Source: Bacteroidota bacterium | GTDB lineage: Bacteria; Bacteroidota; Bacteroidia; Bacteroidales; Lentimicrobiaceae | Length of the DNA stretch: 64,000 bases | Reading direction: 5' to 3' | Assembly (NCBI GenBank): GCA_009773515.1 | Contig: WSXX01000002.1 | Span: forward strand, 124,001 to 188,000 | Shown here: in pieces, positions 44,007 to 53,323 of the stretch | Layout: the number at the start of each line of letters is the position of its first letter | Position numbering within the stretch: position 1 is the first letter of the stretch | Translations under genes and position numbers: made by a program | Notes under the pieces: model-generated | The model's input: only the letters and a program-made list of their open reading frames with translations | The model's database searches: none | Told to the model about the DNA's origin: nothing

Positions 44007-44431
44007 ACAAGGGCTTTTTAGAGGGTTTATCTGATTCAAAGTTACAAAATTGTTCTGGTTATATGAAAGAATTTATATATCTGAAGCTAAAATGGTTACA
44101 TTCAGGCATTCAGACAAAAATCAATCAATCAAATCCAAAAGAATTAACTGAGAAGGGGAGTCCTCCTTACGCTATTATCCTTCTCAGCTCAAATGTAAAT
44201 CACTATTGTCCGGTAAAAATCGAAAAATTCTTGCCACAAAATCTCCAAGACTCCAAATTACACCAAATGAATAAATTACATTGGTGATTTTTGGTGATTT
44301 AGTGCTTTGGTGGCAGATTTAATAAAGTAAGGTATCGTTCTACAACTTTTGTCAAAGTGCGACAATATCAGTCATTTGGAATAATATTCGAAACTTTCCT
44401 TGGACAACAATGAATGTAAATGAAAACCTCT
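44007..44431. other. Long intergenic region with dispersed-repeat-like sequence
   Basis: About 425 bases. Near 44235-44330 it holds CTCCAAGACTCCAAA followed by CACCAAATG and CATTGGTG-type words (GGTGATTTTTGGTGATTTAG), which can form a hairpin and resembles low-complexity repeats seen scattered in Bacteroidota genomes. Two open frames here (44063-44287, 44410-44637) have no support. Confidence 0.4.
44037..44044 (-). promoter_or_regulatory. -7 box of the T9SS-TonB receptor operon
   Basis: TAACTTTG on the minus strand, 30 nt before the ATG at 44006. No clear -33 TTG. Confidence 0.35.
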
Positions 44432-47400
44432 TTAAATTTCGACCCGAAGAAATTTCGACTCGAATGGCTTTAATTCCACGCTTCCACCCATCACTTCTTT
44501 TCCGGTTACATCCACCTGTATGCAGTTCAATAGCTCACGGTTTTGGCTGTTCTGCAATCCCGGAAGGCAACTCTTTCCGGCAATTTCGCGCACATGAAGC
44601 AGCAATGTTTTTCCATCCTGAGAAGGAGTCGCACTGATCAGCAGCAGGTTTTCAGGCCATCCTGTAATGAATGATTCTTCCCATCTGCCTTCGCCCTTAC
44701 CCCCACCAGGTAAAATACGACTTAGAAAGGGCGTGCGGTTGCCCCATCCAAAACGAACAGCATCCTGCATGGCATCGCCCGCCTGACTGCTGATGGTATA
44801 AACCCAGTCATGACCGCCATGCTGATCGGCATTAAAGTTGGTAACCCAATAATTATTCATTGGCCAACCATACATATGCGTGGTTTCAGGCTTTGCTCCC
44901 GCTTTGAACCTTCCGGTATTGATGCCACCAAACTGCATCAGCGGAATTTCTTCCGAACTCAGCATAATCTGTGAAGAGCTGTTCGAAAGCCGGGCATAAT
45001 TCTGCACAGTATTCCAGTCGTTGGCCGAACCCTTGATCTGATCAATTCCTGCCCTGACTTCACCTCCCTGCACATCAAAAGCAAGTTGACCGTTTTCAAG
45101 TGCAAAAGGAAACGCAATGTAAATGCCTTCGGGATCGGTGACCAGCTTTTTTTCGATGGCATATGCCAGATCAATTCTTTTGGTGGTGTTAAAAAGCCTG
45201 ATTTCAAATTCAAAGGTATTGTCGCGGTTGGCTGCGCGGGTATTGCCCCTAAATTTCACAGTGTTCCATACTTCACCTTCTTCAAAGCCATCAAACCAGA
45301 CTTTTTCAAGCCCTTCGCGGGTGAAATTGTCGAGTTTTAAGCTCTCCATCTGCGATCTGTTGCCAAGAAGTTCATAAATAAACTCACCCATTTTATATGC
45401 CGCACTCTGATCGACAAGTTCCTGATTCAACTCCTTATCATAAATGCCGGTTATTGCTCCTTTCTGATTGTCAATCAGAATTTTATACCACTGATTTTCT
45501 ATGCTTTGCATTTCTTTAACTTCCTTTGGCAGGGACTGAACCGCCTGATTTTTATCAGTTCTGATAACAAACTTTTTGTAACCGAAAGCAGGAATATCAT
45601 CCACCCAAACACTCCAGTAAGTACCATCGGAATGGTGTTCTACCGGCTGAGCTTTGATTTTATTTCCTTTTTGATCGATTATTGAGAATGGTGTGTATCT
45701 GGGAAGTATCTGATGATCGATATACACCTTAAAAAGCCCGCTTCGTTTCCAGTTCAGGGTGTTGTAAACCACCAATGACGGATCTTTTTCGCGGGTGATG
45801 AAACTTTGAAGCAAACCCATGGTTTCTTCACCCAGCATTTTGGCTCTGCGGCCAGCTTCCCAGGCATAGGATTCCTTAAGAGATCGTTGTTCCATGGTAT
45901 ATTTATGGAATGGCTCCCGAACACTGTTGTGATATCCAACGGTATGCTCAGTGTAAAACAGCAGTGCGGAGTTGGTGGATTCTATGCGGTCAGAGATTTT
46001 TTTAGGCAAAACAGAACCCTGCAAAGCAGCCATGCTAAGACCAGCTGTATTTGCAATGAGGTCGCTTTGCGCAATACGCGTGGCTGTAACTTCGCGAGCA
46101 GAAGCCCCGAAACCGTCAGTCCACCAGTCGGGCCATGCACCTCTGATTACCTGGAATTCTGACGCATATTTTGCTTCCATCTCTTCAAAAAACGATGTCG
46201 CAGATGCTGTTTTCAGTTTAGGCCAGGTATATTTTTCATTCCATTGCCTGATCATATCACTGGCCATGGTTGAAGGCGGAGCATTATCCACCAGATAACC
46301 TGAGTGCTGAATAGAAATCAGGTCGTATTCATAGCCCTTTGCTTCCAGGCTTAAAAGGTATGTAAGTAACTCATCTTCAAATACATTAAAGTCGCCGGCA
46401 TGAATTTTGAAAACCGTATTTCCGATCATGTAATGCTCTGCGCGATAGGCCAGCATGCGTTTGCCCGAAGGTGATTCCCACCAGAAAAGTGTTGGCTTGT
46501 CGAAACAGATCAATGCACGGTGCCCGTGGGTTCCCATGTTCAGATACTTAACGCCCATATCGCTGTAATAATCACACAAACTCCATCCTATACCGTTTAC
46601 ATCATTCTGCATGGCTGTTTTTACATCCATTCCGCTTTCGCGGATGCGTGACAGGGGTTGAAGTGAAGCTGCCAATATCTGCTCATCAGGCAGTTCATTA
46701 AAATTGAAATACATGCCTGTAATTTCAATTCTTCCCTCTTTTGCTCTTTGTTTCAAACGCTCAATCTGCTTTGCGGGCCGGCACTTAAGGTATTCATCCA
46801 CCGCCCATGAAGCTTCGCAGGTCCATCGGAACTTAGCTTCTTCGGGATAGTTGTCTGTGTTGTCGCAATAATCAAGGGCATAATCAATAAAGCGCAGATG
46901 TTCAGCCAGAATTTCAGTTTGCGAACGTGTATAACCGATATCGGTATGAGAATGCTGTACAAAATTAACCCGCCATTTCTTCACCGGCTGAAGTTCAAGT
47001 TTACCTTTGCTTGATTTACCAGCTATTTCGAGGCGATATTCTGCCGTCCTTTTTCTGGTTACGGCCGGAAACTGAAGCTTAACATAATTATAACCAAAGT
47101 TTATCTGAGGTTCGCTGATCAGTTTTCCGTCAAGAAAAACTTTAGCTTGGGTACTTTCACCAAAATGGAGTATTCCGGCAACTCCAAGCTGAAATTGTTT
47201 GCCATCTGATTCAAAAATTGCTGGCAGGGATTTCACGGTTAAACCGCTTTCTATGGCAAACTTAAAAGTCATGTACCAGGATGTTTTATTAAAATTTCCT
47301 CCTGTAACTTCAAGCACAAGCGGTTGACCGGCCTTAATTTTGTTCGCCGGAATTGTCAGATAAATAAATCCAAACCTGTCGCCATGCTGATCAACCATAT

Positions 47401-47800
47401 CCTTTTTAAACGATAGCGTAGAACCGTCGTCAGCTTTCAGATTCCATTCATCTGAGCCATCGGCCCAGAAAGTAAACATTTCAACACCGTTCACCGAAAG
47501 ATCAAAACTTGCCTTGCCGGGCGATGAACCTATTCCGGCCAGCCACGCAAAGGTTACAAACTCTGAATCAAGCTTTTGCGGAACCGGAGCAGTTTCCCAT
47601 TCCATTGAAGAGTTTCCGTCGGTGGCTCTGATAAGAATGCATTCGCGGGCAACAGGAATTGAGGAGTGGTAGGAAAAATCGTCGCCTGTGATCTTTTGGT
47701 TAAAGCCGTTGACAAGGGTTGTGTTTTCACCTTCCGGAAACTGGGCAAATAGTGAAACACATACCAGAGTCAGAATTAAAGACATGATTTTTGCTTTCAT
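44432..47800 (-). CDS. Glycoside hydrolase family 38 alpha-mannosidase
   Basis: 1122 residues with a signal peptide (about 1-20, SLFAQ), an N-terminal carbohydrate-binding-like beta domain (to about 280) and a GH38 catalytic domain beginning VNFVQHSHTDIGYTRS (zinc His-x-Asp), with the nucleophile Asp in AMQNDVNGIGW and WWESPSGKRMLAYR. A GH38 C-terminal beta domain follows. It cleaves terminal alpha-mannosides in the periplasm or outside. It is the last gene of the mannoside operon. Linkage specificity is not determinable. Confidence 0.87.
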   Translation of the reverse strand: MKAKIMSLILTLVCVSLFAQFPEGENTTLVNGFNQKITGDDFSYHSSIPVARECILIRATDGNSSMEWETAPVPQKLDSEFVTFAWLAGIGSSPGKASFDLSVNGVEMFTFWADGSDEWNLKADDGSTLSFKKDMVDQHGDRFGFIYLTIPANKIKAGQPLVLEVTGGNFNKTSWYMTFKFAIESGLTVKSLPAIFESDGKQFQLGVAGILHFGESTQAKVFLDGKLISEPQINFGYNYVKLQFPAVTRKRTAEYRLEIAGKSSKGKLELQPVKKWRVNFVQHSHTDIGYTRSQTEILAEHLRFIDYALDYCDNTDNYPEEAKFRWTCEASWAVDEYLKCRPAKQIERLKQRAKEGRIEITGMYFNFNELPDEQILAASLQPLSRIRESGMDVKTAMQNDVNGIGWSLCDYYSDMGVKYLNMGTHGHRALICFDKPTLFWWESPSGKRMLAYRAEHYMIGNTVFKIHAGDFNVFEDELLTYLLSLEAKGYEYDLISIQHSGYLVDNAPPSTMASDMIRQWNEKYTWPKLKTASATSFFEEMEAKYASEFQVIRGAWPDWWTDGFGASAREVTATRIAQSDLIANTAGLSMAALQGSVLPKKISDRIESTNSALLFYTEHTVGYHNSVREPFHKYTMEQRSLKESYAWEAGRRAKMLGEETMGLLQSFITREKDPSLVVYNTLNWKRSGLFKVYIDHQILPRYTPFSIIDQKGNKIKAQPVEHHSDGTYWSVWVDDIPAFGYKKFVIRTDKNQAVQSLPKEVKEMQSIENQWYKILIDNQKGAITGIYDKELNQELVDQSAAYKMGEFIYELLGNRSQMESLKLDNFTREGLEKVWFDGFEEGEVWNTVKFRGNTRAANRDNTFEFEIRLFNTTKRIDLAYAIEKKLVTDPEGIYIAFPFALENGQLAFDVQGGEVRAGIDQIKGSANDWNTVQNYARLSNSSSQIMLSSEEIPLMQFGGINTGRFKAGAKPETTHMYGWPMNNYWVTNFNADQHGGHDWVYTISSQAGDAMQDAVRFGWGNRTPFLSRILPGGGKGEGRWEESFITGWPENLLLISATPSQDGKTLLLHVREIAGKSCLPGLQNSQNRELLNCIQVDVTGKEVMGGSVELKPFESKFLRVEI

Positions 47801-47811
47801 AACTTTTAGAT

Positions 47812-49578
47812 TTATTTAACAAATGCTTTTACAAGAATGGCAGTGCCCTCTCCCAGATTGGAAAGGGTAATAAAACCGGCAGCCGCCGGAACAACAAAGG
47901 TTTCGGCATAATTAAAATGCATGGTAATTCCGTTGTGCGAGGTAACAGAAACCCGGCTTCCTTCCACCAGACTAAAGACCATAAACTTACCTTCGGTGGG
48001 GATTTCAACCCTGGATTTCAAATGTATGCGGTGCACATCGTACAGATGGTCAGGATGTGTTTTCAGATGAAACAGACTATGTGTTTCGTCTTCGTGGATG
48101 AGTGCAGGCCGACACACAAGTTCCTGCTCCACTTTTGCCCCCCGGCGGTCGAAACAGAGGTTCTCCATGGCCCGTTTAATATTAAGCGGGCGGGGTTTCC
48201 CATCGAGGTCGGGGCGCACCCAGTCGTACATTTTGAAAGTAAAAATGTAGGGTGTGGAACTTATTTCGAGTACAAGATTGTTAATGCCTGAAGCGTGAAT
48301 CGTGCCGGGCGGAATGAGAAAAAGGTCGTGTTTGCGGGCAGGCAGATTTTTTACGTACTTTTCTATGTCAAGTTCGCGATTTTCTGCAAAACTTTCCCGG
48401 AGCGCCAGTTCAAAGGCCTCAGGATTTATATCTTCCTGAAATCCAAGATAAACCGAGGAATCTTCAGCGGCATCCAGAATGTAATAAGTTTCCTCCTGAG
48501 TAAAGTTTTCGTTGAAATGCTTTTTTGTGTACTCCTTTTGCGGATGGCATTGCACGCTGAGGTTGCCTCCGCCGAAAGTATCCAGAAAATCGAATCGAAT
48601 TGGAAAATCTGTGCCATACTCTTCAAATGCATCGCCCTGAACAGCTTCGGCTTCGAGGAACATCAGGGTGTCGAAGGATACTTCAAGCAGGGAGTTGTTG
48701 TTGGAGAGCAGCAAACCATTCTCAGGAACAATCAGTTCGAACGACCAGGCGTAATTCGGCACGTCAGGGTTAAGGCCACCAATGTTTCGCAGCATCCAGT
48801 CTCCTCCCCAGGTTCCGGGTTCAAACCAGGGTCTTACCCTGAAAACACTGCTGCTCATGCTTTTCATGGCTTTGCGGAGATGTTTGCCCTTTATCCAGGT
48901 AATCTCCTCCGGGCGCTGGGTATCAATAAAAATGTCAACCGAGGGCAACAGCGATTGCTTGTGTCGGTTGAGCACCACCCAATCCACAAAATAGAACTGC
49001 TTATACATCGCTTTGGGATCACCGGGCTTTTCCCGGCCCAAATTGGTGACTGCCCCTGCCCTTGCCCTGAACTGAAGTTCATTTTTGGGAAGGTCGGCAT
49101 AAACAGTAAAGCCATCTAATCCGCATAGGCCGGCGCCACATCCATACACAACGGTAATGGCTGCAGAATCATCTTTTTGAATTACATTGAGTTTTTGGGC
49201 ATCGAAAAAATCGCTCAGCGCTAAGGTAGTCCGTGTTCCGAACAACGGGTCGTCTCCACCCAGAAAAGGAGCTGTTAAATTGCTGATCTCCGTTTCCGTA
49301 AGCATAGCTACAGAAATATCAATCCAGGAGGAGCTTATATTCTGCTCTTCAAAAAACCGGATGAGTTGTTCTTTGATATCCTTAAAAAACACGCCAATGT
49401 AGCCATCGAGCAGAACCACGCGGTGTTTCATCAGTTCGGCGGCAAGTTTTGCAAAACCTGTATAGATTTCGCCTTCAGGCAAAGGGTGGGCGGGGTAAAT
49501 GTCGTAGCTGCCAGGTGTAGTTCCAGGATGTTGAAGGGGAAGAAGGTACTGAGAGGTTTTTCTATGTGAACCGGCCAT
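47812..49578 (-). CDS. Class I mannose-6-phosphate isomerase with an N-terminal extension
   Basis: 588 residues. From about residue 245 the cupin-type type I isomerase is clear: WFEPGTWGGDWM, zinc ligands in SVQCHPQKEY (341-350), PPGTIHASG and YDWVRPDLDGKPRPL. It converts mannose 6-phosphate to fructose 6-phosphate. The first 240 residues form another alpha/beta domain with a kinase-like layout (VVLLDGYIGVFFKDI; ITVVYGCGAGLCG) in which a P-loop is not intact. The ATG shares its A with the MFS stop (TAATG). Confidence 0.85.
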   Translation of the reverse strand: MAGSHRKTSQYLLPLQHPGTTPGSYDIYPAHPLPEGEIYTGFAKLAAELMKHRVVLLDGYIGVFFKDIKEQLIRFFEEQNISSSWIDISVAMLTETEISNLTAPFLGGDDPLFGTRTTLALSDFFDAQKLNVIQKDDSAAITVVYGCGAGLCGLDGFTVYADLPKNELQFRARAGAVTNLGREKPGDPKAMYKQFYFVDWVVLNRHKQSLLPSVDIFIDTQRPEEITWIKGKHLRKAMKSMSSSVFRVRPWFEPGTWGGDWMLRNIGGLNPDVPNYAWSFELIVPENGLLLSNNNSLLEVSFDTLMFLEAEAVQGDAFEEYGTDFPIRFDFLDTFGGGNLSVQCHPQKEYTKKHFNENFTQEETYYILDAAEDSSVYLGFQEDINPEAFELALRESFAENRELDIEKYVKNLPARKHDLFLIPPGTIHASGINNLVLEISSTPYIFTFKMYDWVRPDLDGKPRPLNIKRAMENLCFDRRGAKVEQELVCRPALIHEDETHSLFHLKTHPDHLYDVHRIHLKSRVEIPTEGKFMVFSLVEGSRVSVTSHNGITMHFNYAETFVVPAAAGFITLSNLGEGTAILVKAFVK

Positions 49579-50741
49579 TATCTGGTATTTTTCTGTGAGA
49601 GTTCATAAAATGCCAGAAAAACCAGGAAAGCAGCACATGCCGCCAGCACCATCATGCCGCCCGAAACTCCTGATACATCTGTAAACCAGCCTGCCAGAGG
49701 TGGTACAAACGCACCACCTGAAACCGCCATAATCATCAGCCCTGAAATTTCGTTGTTGCGGCCTGTATAACGGGCAACTGTACCTGCAAAAATGAGCGGG
49801 AAAATATTGGCGGCTGCCAGACCAATGGCAAACATCAGCGACAGGGCTAAAGCGGCAGAGGGTGCAAATATCAGTGAAACGATAAGAACTAGGGTAAGCA
49901 CGGCAGAAGTCATCAGAAATTTGCCAGGATTGAAACGGGTAAGCAACATAGCTCCGGCAAATGTCCCTAACATTTTACCAAAGAAATACAGGCTGCGCCC
50001 CTGTTTGGCAGGTTCGGGGTCCATGCCCAGCTTTTCCATCAAAAACTGACCTGAGGTTGAGTTTATTCCCACATCAATACCAACAACAAAAAAGATTCCG
50101 AGCACCATAAGCAGAATGTAAGGAATGCTGAGTAACTGAAAAGCCGACCTGAAAGTAGCCCGTTCGGCTCCAGTCTGCATTTCCGCAACCGGAGTAAGAT
50201 GCAGCCAGACAGCCGAAAGCAGCGAAATGGCACCAAAAACCAGAAACACTATTTTCCAGTTTCCTGTCTGCAAAGCGAAATAGCTGGCCACAAAGGGTGC
50301 AATCATGGAACCCAGCGCTTTTACAAACTGCGAAAAACTGAGGAAACTGGCACTGCGGTGTGCGGGTACAACTTCAATAAGCAAGGGGTTGGCAGACACC
50401 TGAAGTATGGTGTTACCTATACCCAGCAGTACAAATCCCAAAAGCAGGGTAGGGAAAGTATAATACAAAAACGGCAGCAGCAAACCGGCTGCAGTTACCA
50501 GCATTCCGATGTTCACCATATTCCGTTTGCCGATGCGCTGCTGCAGCAGACCTACAGGCAGCGACAGCGCAAAAAACCACACAAACACAGCCATGGGAAT
50601 CAGCTGAGCCAGGGTGTTGCTTACATTAAAGTCGTTGCGGGCATTGTCAACACCTATGCCCACCAGGTCGCAGAAACTCATCACGAAGAATGAGAAAAGA
50701 ACCGGTATTAGTGCTTTGTAGGAAATGTTTGGTTTTTCCAT
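49578..50741 (-). CDS. MFS sugar transporter (FucP/GlcP-like)
   Basis: About 387 residues with 12 hydrophobic helices. FFVMSFCDLVGIGVDNAR, GLLQQRIGKRNMVNIGML and the FHS-type pattern place it with the fucose/glucose/galactose H+ symporters. It probably imports mannose released by the alpha-mannosidase across the inner membrane. The TTG start at 50771 is less likely than the ATG at 50741 (MEKPNISYKAL). Its stop overlaps the isomerase start by one base. Confidence 0.85.
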   Translation of the reverse strand: MEKPNISYKALIPVLFSFFVMSFCDLVGIGVDNARNDFNVSNTLAQLIPMAVFVWFFALSLPVGLLQQRIGKRNMVNIGMLVTAAGLLLPFLYYTFPTLLLGFVLLGIGNTILQVSANPLLIEVVPAHRSASFLSFSQFVKALGSMIAPFVASYFALQTGNWKIVFLVFGAISLLSAVWLHLTPVAEMQTGAERATFRSAFQLLSIPYILLMVLGIFFVVGIDVGINSTSGQFLMEKLGMDPEPAKQGRSLYFFGKMLGTFAGAMLLTRFNPGKFLMTSAVLTLVLIVSLIFAPSAALALSLMFAIGLAAANIFPLIFAGTVARYTGRNNEISGLMIMAVSGGAFVPPLAGWFTDVSGVSGGMMVLAACAAFLVFLAFYELSQKNTR

Positions 50742-50781
50742 TTTCAGTGATTTGTTTTCAGCATTTATCAATTTTTGTCAT

Positions 50782-51672
50782 TCAAAGGCACAAACAGGCA
50801 CTTCCGCTCAGGGCTGCATCTTCCTGATGTTGGGAGATGTAGATCTGAGTTTTTACATTATGAAGTGTAAAGACATGCTGCATCTGTTCTCCGAAAAGGT
50901 GAAAAGCAGCGGAGATATTGCCACCAATCACCAGCCCTCCTGCATCGAAACCCAGCAGCCAGGGTGCAAGAAATTCACCCAATGCTTTGCCAAAATCCAA
51001 AAAGATGCCAGCAGCAAGTGCATCATGCTCTGCTTGTTGTGCCAGTTCTTTTACCCCTGCGATGGGGTTGCCTGTAAGCCTGAGGTATTCCTTTAAAAAC
51101 CAGCGGGTTGAAAACTGATCGTCGGCGATGCTGTTGCCTGCTGCGATATGGTACAAAAAACCATCATCCGGAATACCATATTTCCCGGCTACGGGCATAT
51201 GGTCTTCGATAAAGGTTGTACCAAAGCCTGTGCCCAGTGTAATGGCGAGCAGGCGGCGGTGCGCGGCCACTTGTCCGGTAAATGACTCACCTATGGCAAA
51301 ACAGGCGGCATCGTTCTGAAACCGGATACTGAAATCGTGCGGCAACCGAAGGCGGGTGATCAATTCCTCACGGACATTTACGCCAAAGAGTTGTTCAAAT
51401 TTCCCGACATTTTCGAACCAGGCCACCCCGTTTTCGTAGTCGAAAGGCCCGGGCATAGCCACACCAATTCCGGCAAGCGAAGAAAGAGGAATTTCGCCGG
51501 CAGCCAAAGCAATGGACGAGGCCCATTTATCCAGAATTTCGCTGGCAGGGGCATGGCAGTCAACCGCTTTTCTTACAGTTTTGCTTCCTTCAAAGGAGTT
51601 GGTATGCAAGTCGAATAACCTGCAGGTGATGTGTGTACCTCCGATATCGGAGCCTATAGCAGGTTTATTCAT
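50782..51672 (-). CDS. ROK family sugar kinase
   Basis: 296 residues from the ATG at 51672. The ATP-binding motif IGSDIGGTHITCRL opens the protein; GIGVAMPGPFDYENGVAWF, ITLGTGFGTTFIEDH and the C-terminal GFDAGGLVIGGNIS segment fit the ROK hexokinase fold. Only part of the usual ROK zinc-site Cys motif is seen. In this operon it most likely phosphorylates mannose to mannose 6-phosphate. The longer frame to 51726 starts at a TTG inside the GntR gene; the ATG overlaps the GntR stop by 8 nt. Confidence 0.83.
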   Translation of the reverse strand: MNKPAIGSDIGGTHITCRLFDLHTNSFEGSKTVRKAVDCHAPASEILDKWASSIALAAGEIPLSSLAGIGVAMPGPFDYENGVAWFENVGKFEQLFGVNVREELITRLRLPHDFSIRFQNDAACFAIGESFTGQVAAHRRLLAITLGTGFGTTFIEDHMPVAGKYGIPDDGFLYHIAAGNSIADDQFSTRWFLKEYLRLTGNPIAGVKELAQQAEHDALAAGIFLDFGKALGEFLAPWLLGFDAGGLVIGGNISAAFHLFGEQMQHVFTLHNVKTQIYISQHQEDAALSGSACLCL

Positions 51673-52405
51673 CTTGCCGGTGAATTTCAATGGTATAGGT
51701 GAATTTGTCAGCGATATAAAACCCAATGTTGTATTCCACGGGTCTGTCGCCGGGGTCAGAAACGAAGCGTTTCCTGAGCAGCACCGGGTCTCCGGGATTA
51801 ATTTTGAGCCTTTTGGCAGTGATGCTGCTTGCCCTGAGGGCGCTGATTTGTTCGCGCGAAATTTTCACTATTGTGCTGAATTCCTTTTCCAGAAGTTCAT
51901 ACAGGGGCTGGCCAAAGTCGGCTTCGGGGGTAATTCCGGTACGGGGGTGAAAGTAGCTCTCAAAATATACAAAAGGTCCATCGGCATCACCACGGAGACG
52001 GCTGAGTTTCACAACTGGCGTATCCGGAGCAATTCCGAAAAACTCAGCCACTTTTTCGCCGGCTTCAGTCCAGAAGGCTTCAACCTGATAGTTTACAAAG
52101 GCAATTCCCCTTTCATTCATTTCATGCGTAAACGAATGCCAGCTGCTCAGGTGGGTGGTCATGGTTTTGGCAGCTACTTTAGTGCCAATTCCCTTTTTCC
52201 TGACAATCAGCCCTTCATATTCCAGTTTGTTGGTGGCCTGCCTTACGGTATTGCGGCTAATACCCAATTGTTTGGCAAGGTCAATCTCGCGCGGAAGATA
52301 TTCTCCGGCAACATACTGAGGCAGTTCAATCAGGCGACGGAGCAGGGTTTCCACCTGAACATGCATGGGTATGGGGCTGCTGTGGTCAATCTGAATTCTT
52401 TCCAT
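51665..52405 (-). CDS. GntR/HutC-family transcriptional regulator
   Basis: 246 residues: an N-terminal winged helix (PREIDLAKQLGISRNTVRQATNKL, residues about 38-62) and a UTRA effector-binding domain (residues about 90-240, VVKLSRLRGDADGPFVYFES). It most likely senses a phosphorylated sugar and controls the mannoside operon it heads. Upstream, direct GTTCATA repeats and two CATATG palindromes lie between its -7 box and ATG, a plausible autoregulatory operator. Confidence 0.88.
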   Translation of the reverse strand: MERIQIDHSSPIPMHVQVETLLRRLIELPQYVAGEYLPREIDLAKQLGISRNTVRQATNKLEYEGLIVRKKGIGTKVAAKTMTTHLSSWHSFTHEMNERGIAFVNYQVEAFWTEAGEKVAEFFGIAPDTPVVKLSRLRGDADGPFVYFESYFHPRTGITPEADFGQPLYELLEKEFSTIVKISREQISALRASSITAKRLKINPGDPVLLRKRFVSDPGDRPVEYNIGFYIADKFTYTIEIHRQDE

Positions 52406-52406
52406 T

Positions 52407-52427
52407 GTTCATATGTTCATACATATG
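52407..52427. promoter_or_regulatory. Putative operator of the mannoside operon
   Basis: Direct repeats GTTCATA (52407-52413 and 52415-52421) and CATATG palindromes (52410-52415 and 52422-52427), all between the gntR -7 box and its ATG. Position over the transcription start suits repression by the encoded GntR regulator. Confidence 0.4.
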
Positions 52428-52428
52428 G

Positions 52429-52462
52429 CAAAAGTAAAATAAATTATTGGATTTCTCGTCAA
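52429..52462 (-). promoter_or_regulatory. Putative promoter of the mannoside operon
   Basis: TACTTTTG (52436-52429, minus) with TTG at 52462-52460, spacer 23 nt. The leader to the gntR ATG is about 20 nt and contains the operator-like repeats. Confidence 0.5.
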
Positions 52463-52592
52463 GATAATAATTTTATTTTTTGCTCCTTCACAAAGGAAAA
52501 AGCTTTGATCATCAAACCATTAAATATTTAGAAAATATCAATACCACCATTTAACTTAGCATAACCCTAAGGCCAGCTTCTGCACAAATCCC

Positions 52593-52600
52593 TATCTTTG
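52593..52600 (+). promoter_or_regulatory. -7 box of the Crp-like regulator gene
   Basis: TATCTTTG followed by CAAAC. The first Met of the frame (52612) is only 11 nt downstream, so the leader is very short. Confidence 0.45.
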
Positions 52601-52611
52601 CAAACAAATGC

Positions 52612-53310
52612 ATGCCCATGAAAACCTTTATACCTCCCGACGATTGTTCCTTCAGCCATATTGATGCCCCCTGTTTTAGAAATCTGCTGCCTGAAGAAAT
52701 TGAGTTGGCACGCAACAGCAAAACAAGGGTGGTTTTCAGGAAAGGCGAAAACCTTACCAAGCAAGGTGCATTTGCATCGAGTGTGCTCTTTATTCTTGAT
52801 GGCTTGGCCAAACAATATGTTGAAGGAGATGCCACCCGAAATTTTAATCTGCGATTGGTTAAAAGCGGGGAATTTGTCGGGCTTTCTGTTGCATTTGATA
52901 ATCACACCTACAATTATTCGGTAATTGCCTTACGCGAAACCACTGCCTGTTTAATTGAAAAAGAGGCCGTTACCAATCTTATTAAAGGCAATGGAAGTTT
53001 TGCATACAACATCATCAACCGCTACTGCGAACAAAACAGCAAGCTTTATACCTCCATTCACGATCTGATGTACAAGCAGATGAACGGTCGCCTTGCCGGA
53101 GCTTTGCTGTATTTGTGGAAAGAGCAGGTAAGCGAAGAGGTGTTTCCTTACCTCAGTCGCAAAGATATCGCTGATTTTGCAGGACTCTCAACGGAAAGCA
53201 CAGTGAAATTGCTTAAAACTTTCGAAAAAGAAGGTCTGGTAAAACTGGAAGATAAAAACGTAATACTTTTAGATTTACCCAGCCTTGAGGGCATAAATCT
53301 GAGGGGGTAA
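52612..53310 (+). CDS. Crp/Fnr family transcriptional regulator
   Basis: 232 residues: an N-terminal cyclic-nucleotide-type beta-barrel (VVFRKGENLTKQGAFASSVLFILDG; LVKSGEFVGLS) and a C-terminal Crp helix-turn-helix (LSRKDIADFAGLSTESTVKLLKTFEKEG). There is no Fnr Cys cluster, so an iron-sulfur sensor is not indicated. The ligand is unknown. Start at 52612 or the second ATG at 52618. It is divergent from the mannoside operon, but a regulatory link is only a possibility. Confidence 0.88.
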   Translation: MPMKTFIPPDDCSFSHIDAPCFRNLLPEEIELARNSKTRVVFRKGENLTKQGAFASSVLFILDGLAKQYVEGDATRNFNLRLVKSGEFVGLSVAFDNHTYNYSVIALRETTACLIEKEAVTNLIKGNGSFAYNIINRYCEQNSKLYTSIHDLMYKQMNGRLAGALLYLWKEQVSEEVFPYLSRKDIADFAGLSTESTVKLLKTFEKEGLVKLEDKNVILLDLPSLEGINLRG

Positions 53311-53323
53311 AAACCGGTTTCTT

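Noticed and set aside
44063-44287. 74-codon open frame in the long intergenic region
   Set aside because: Low-complexity, repeat-like sequence with no domain; there is no reason to expect translation.
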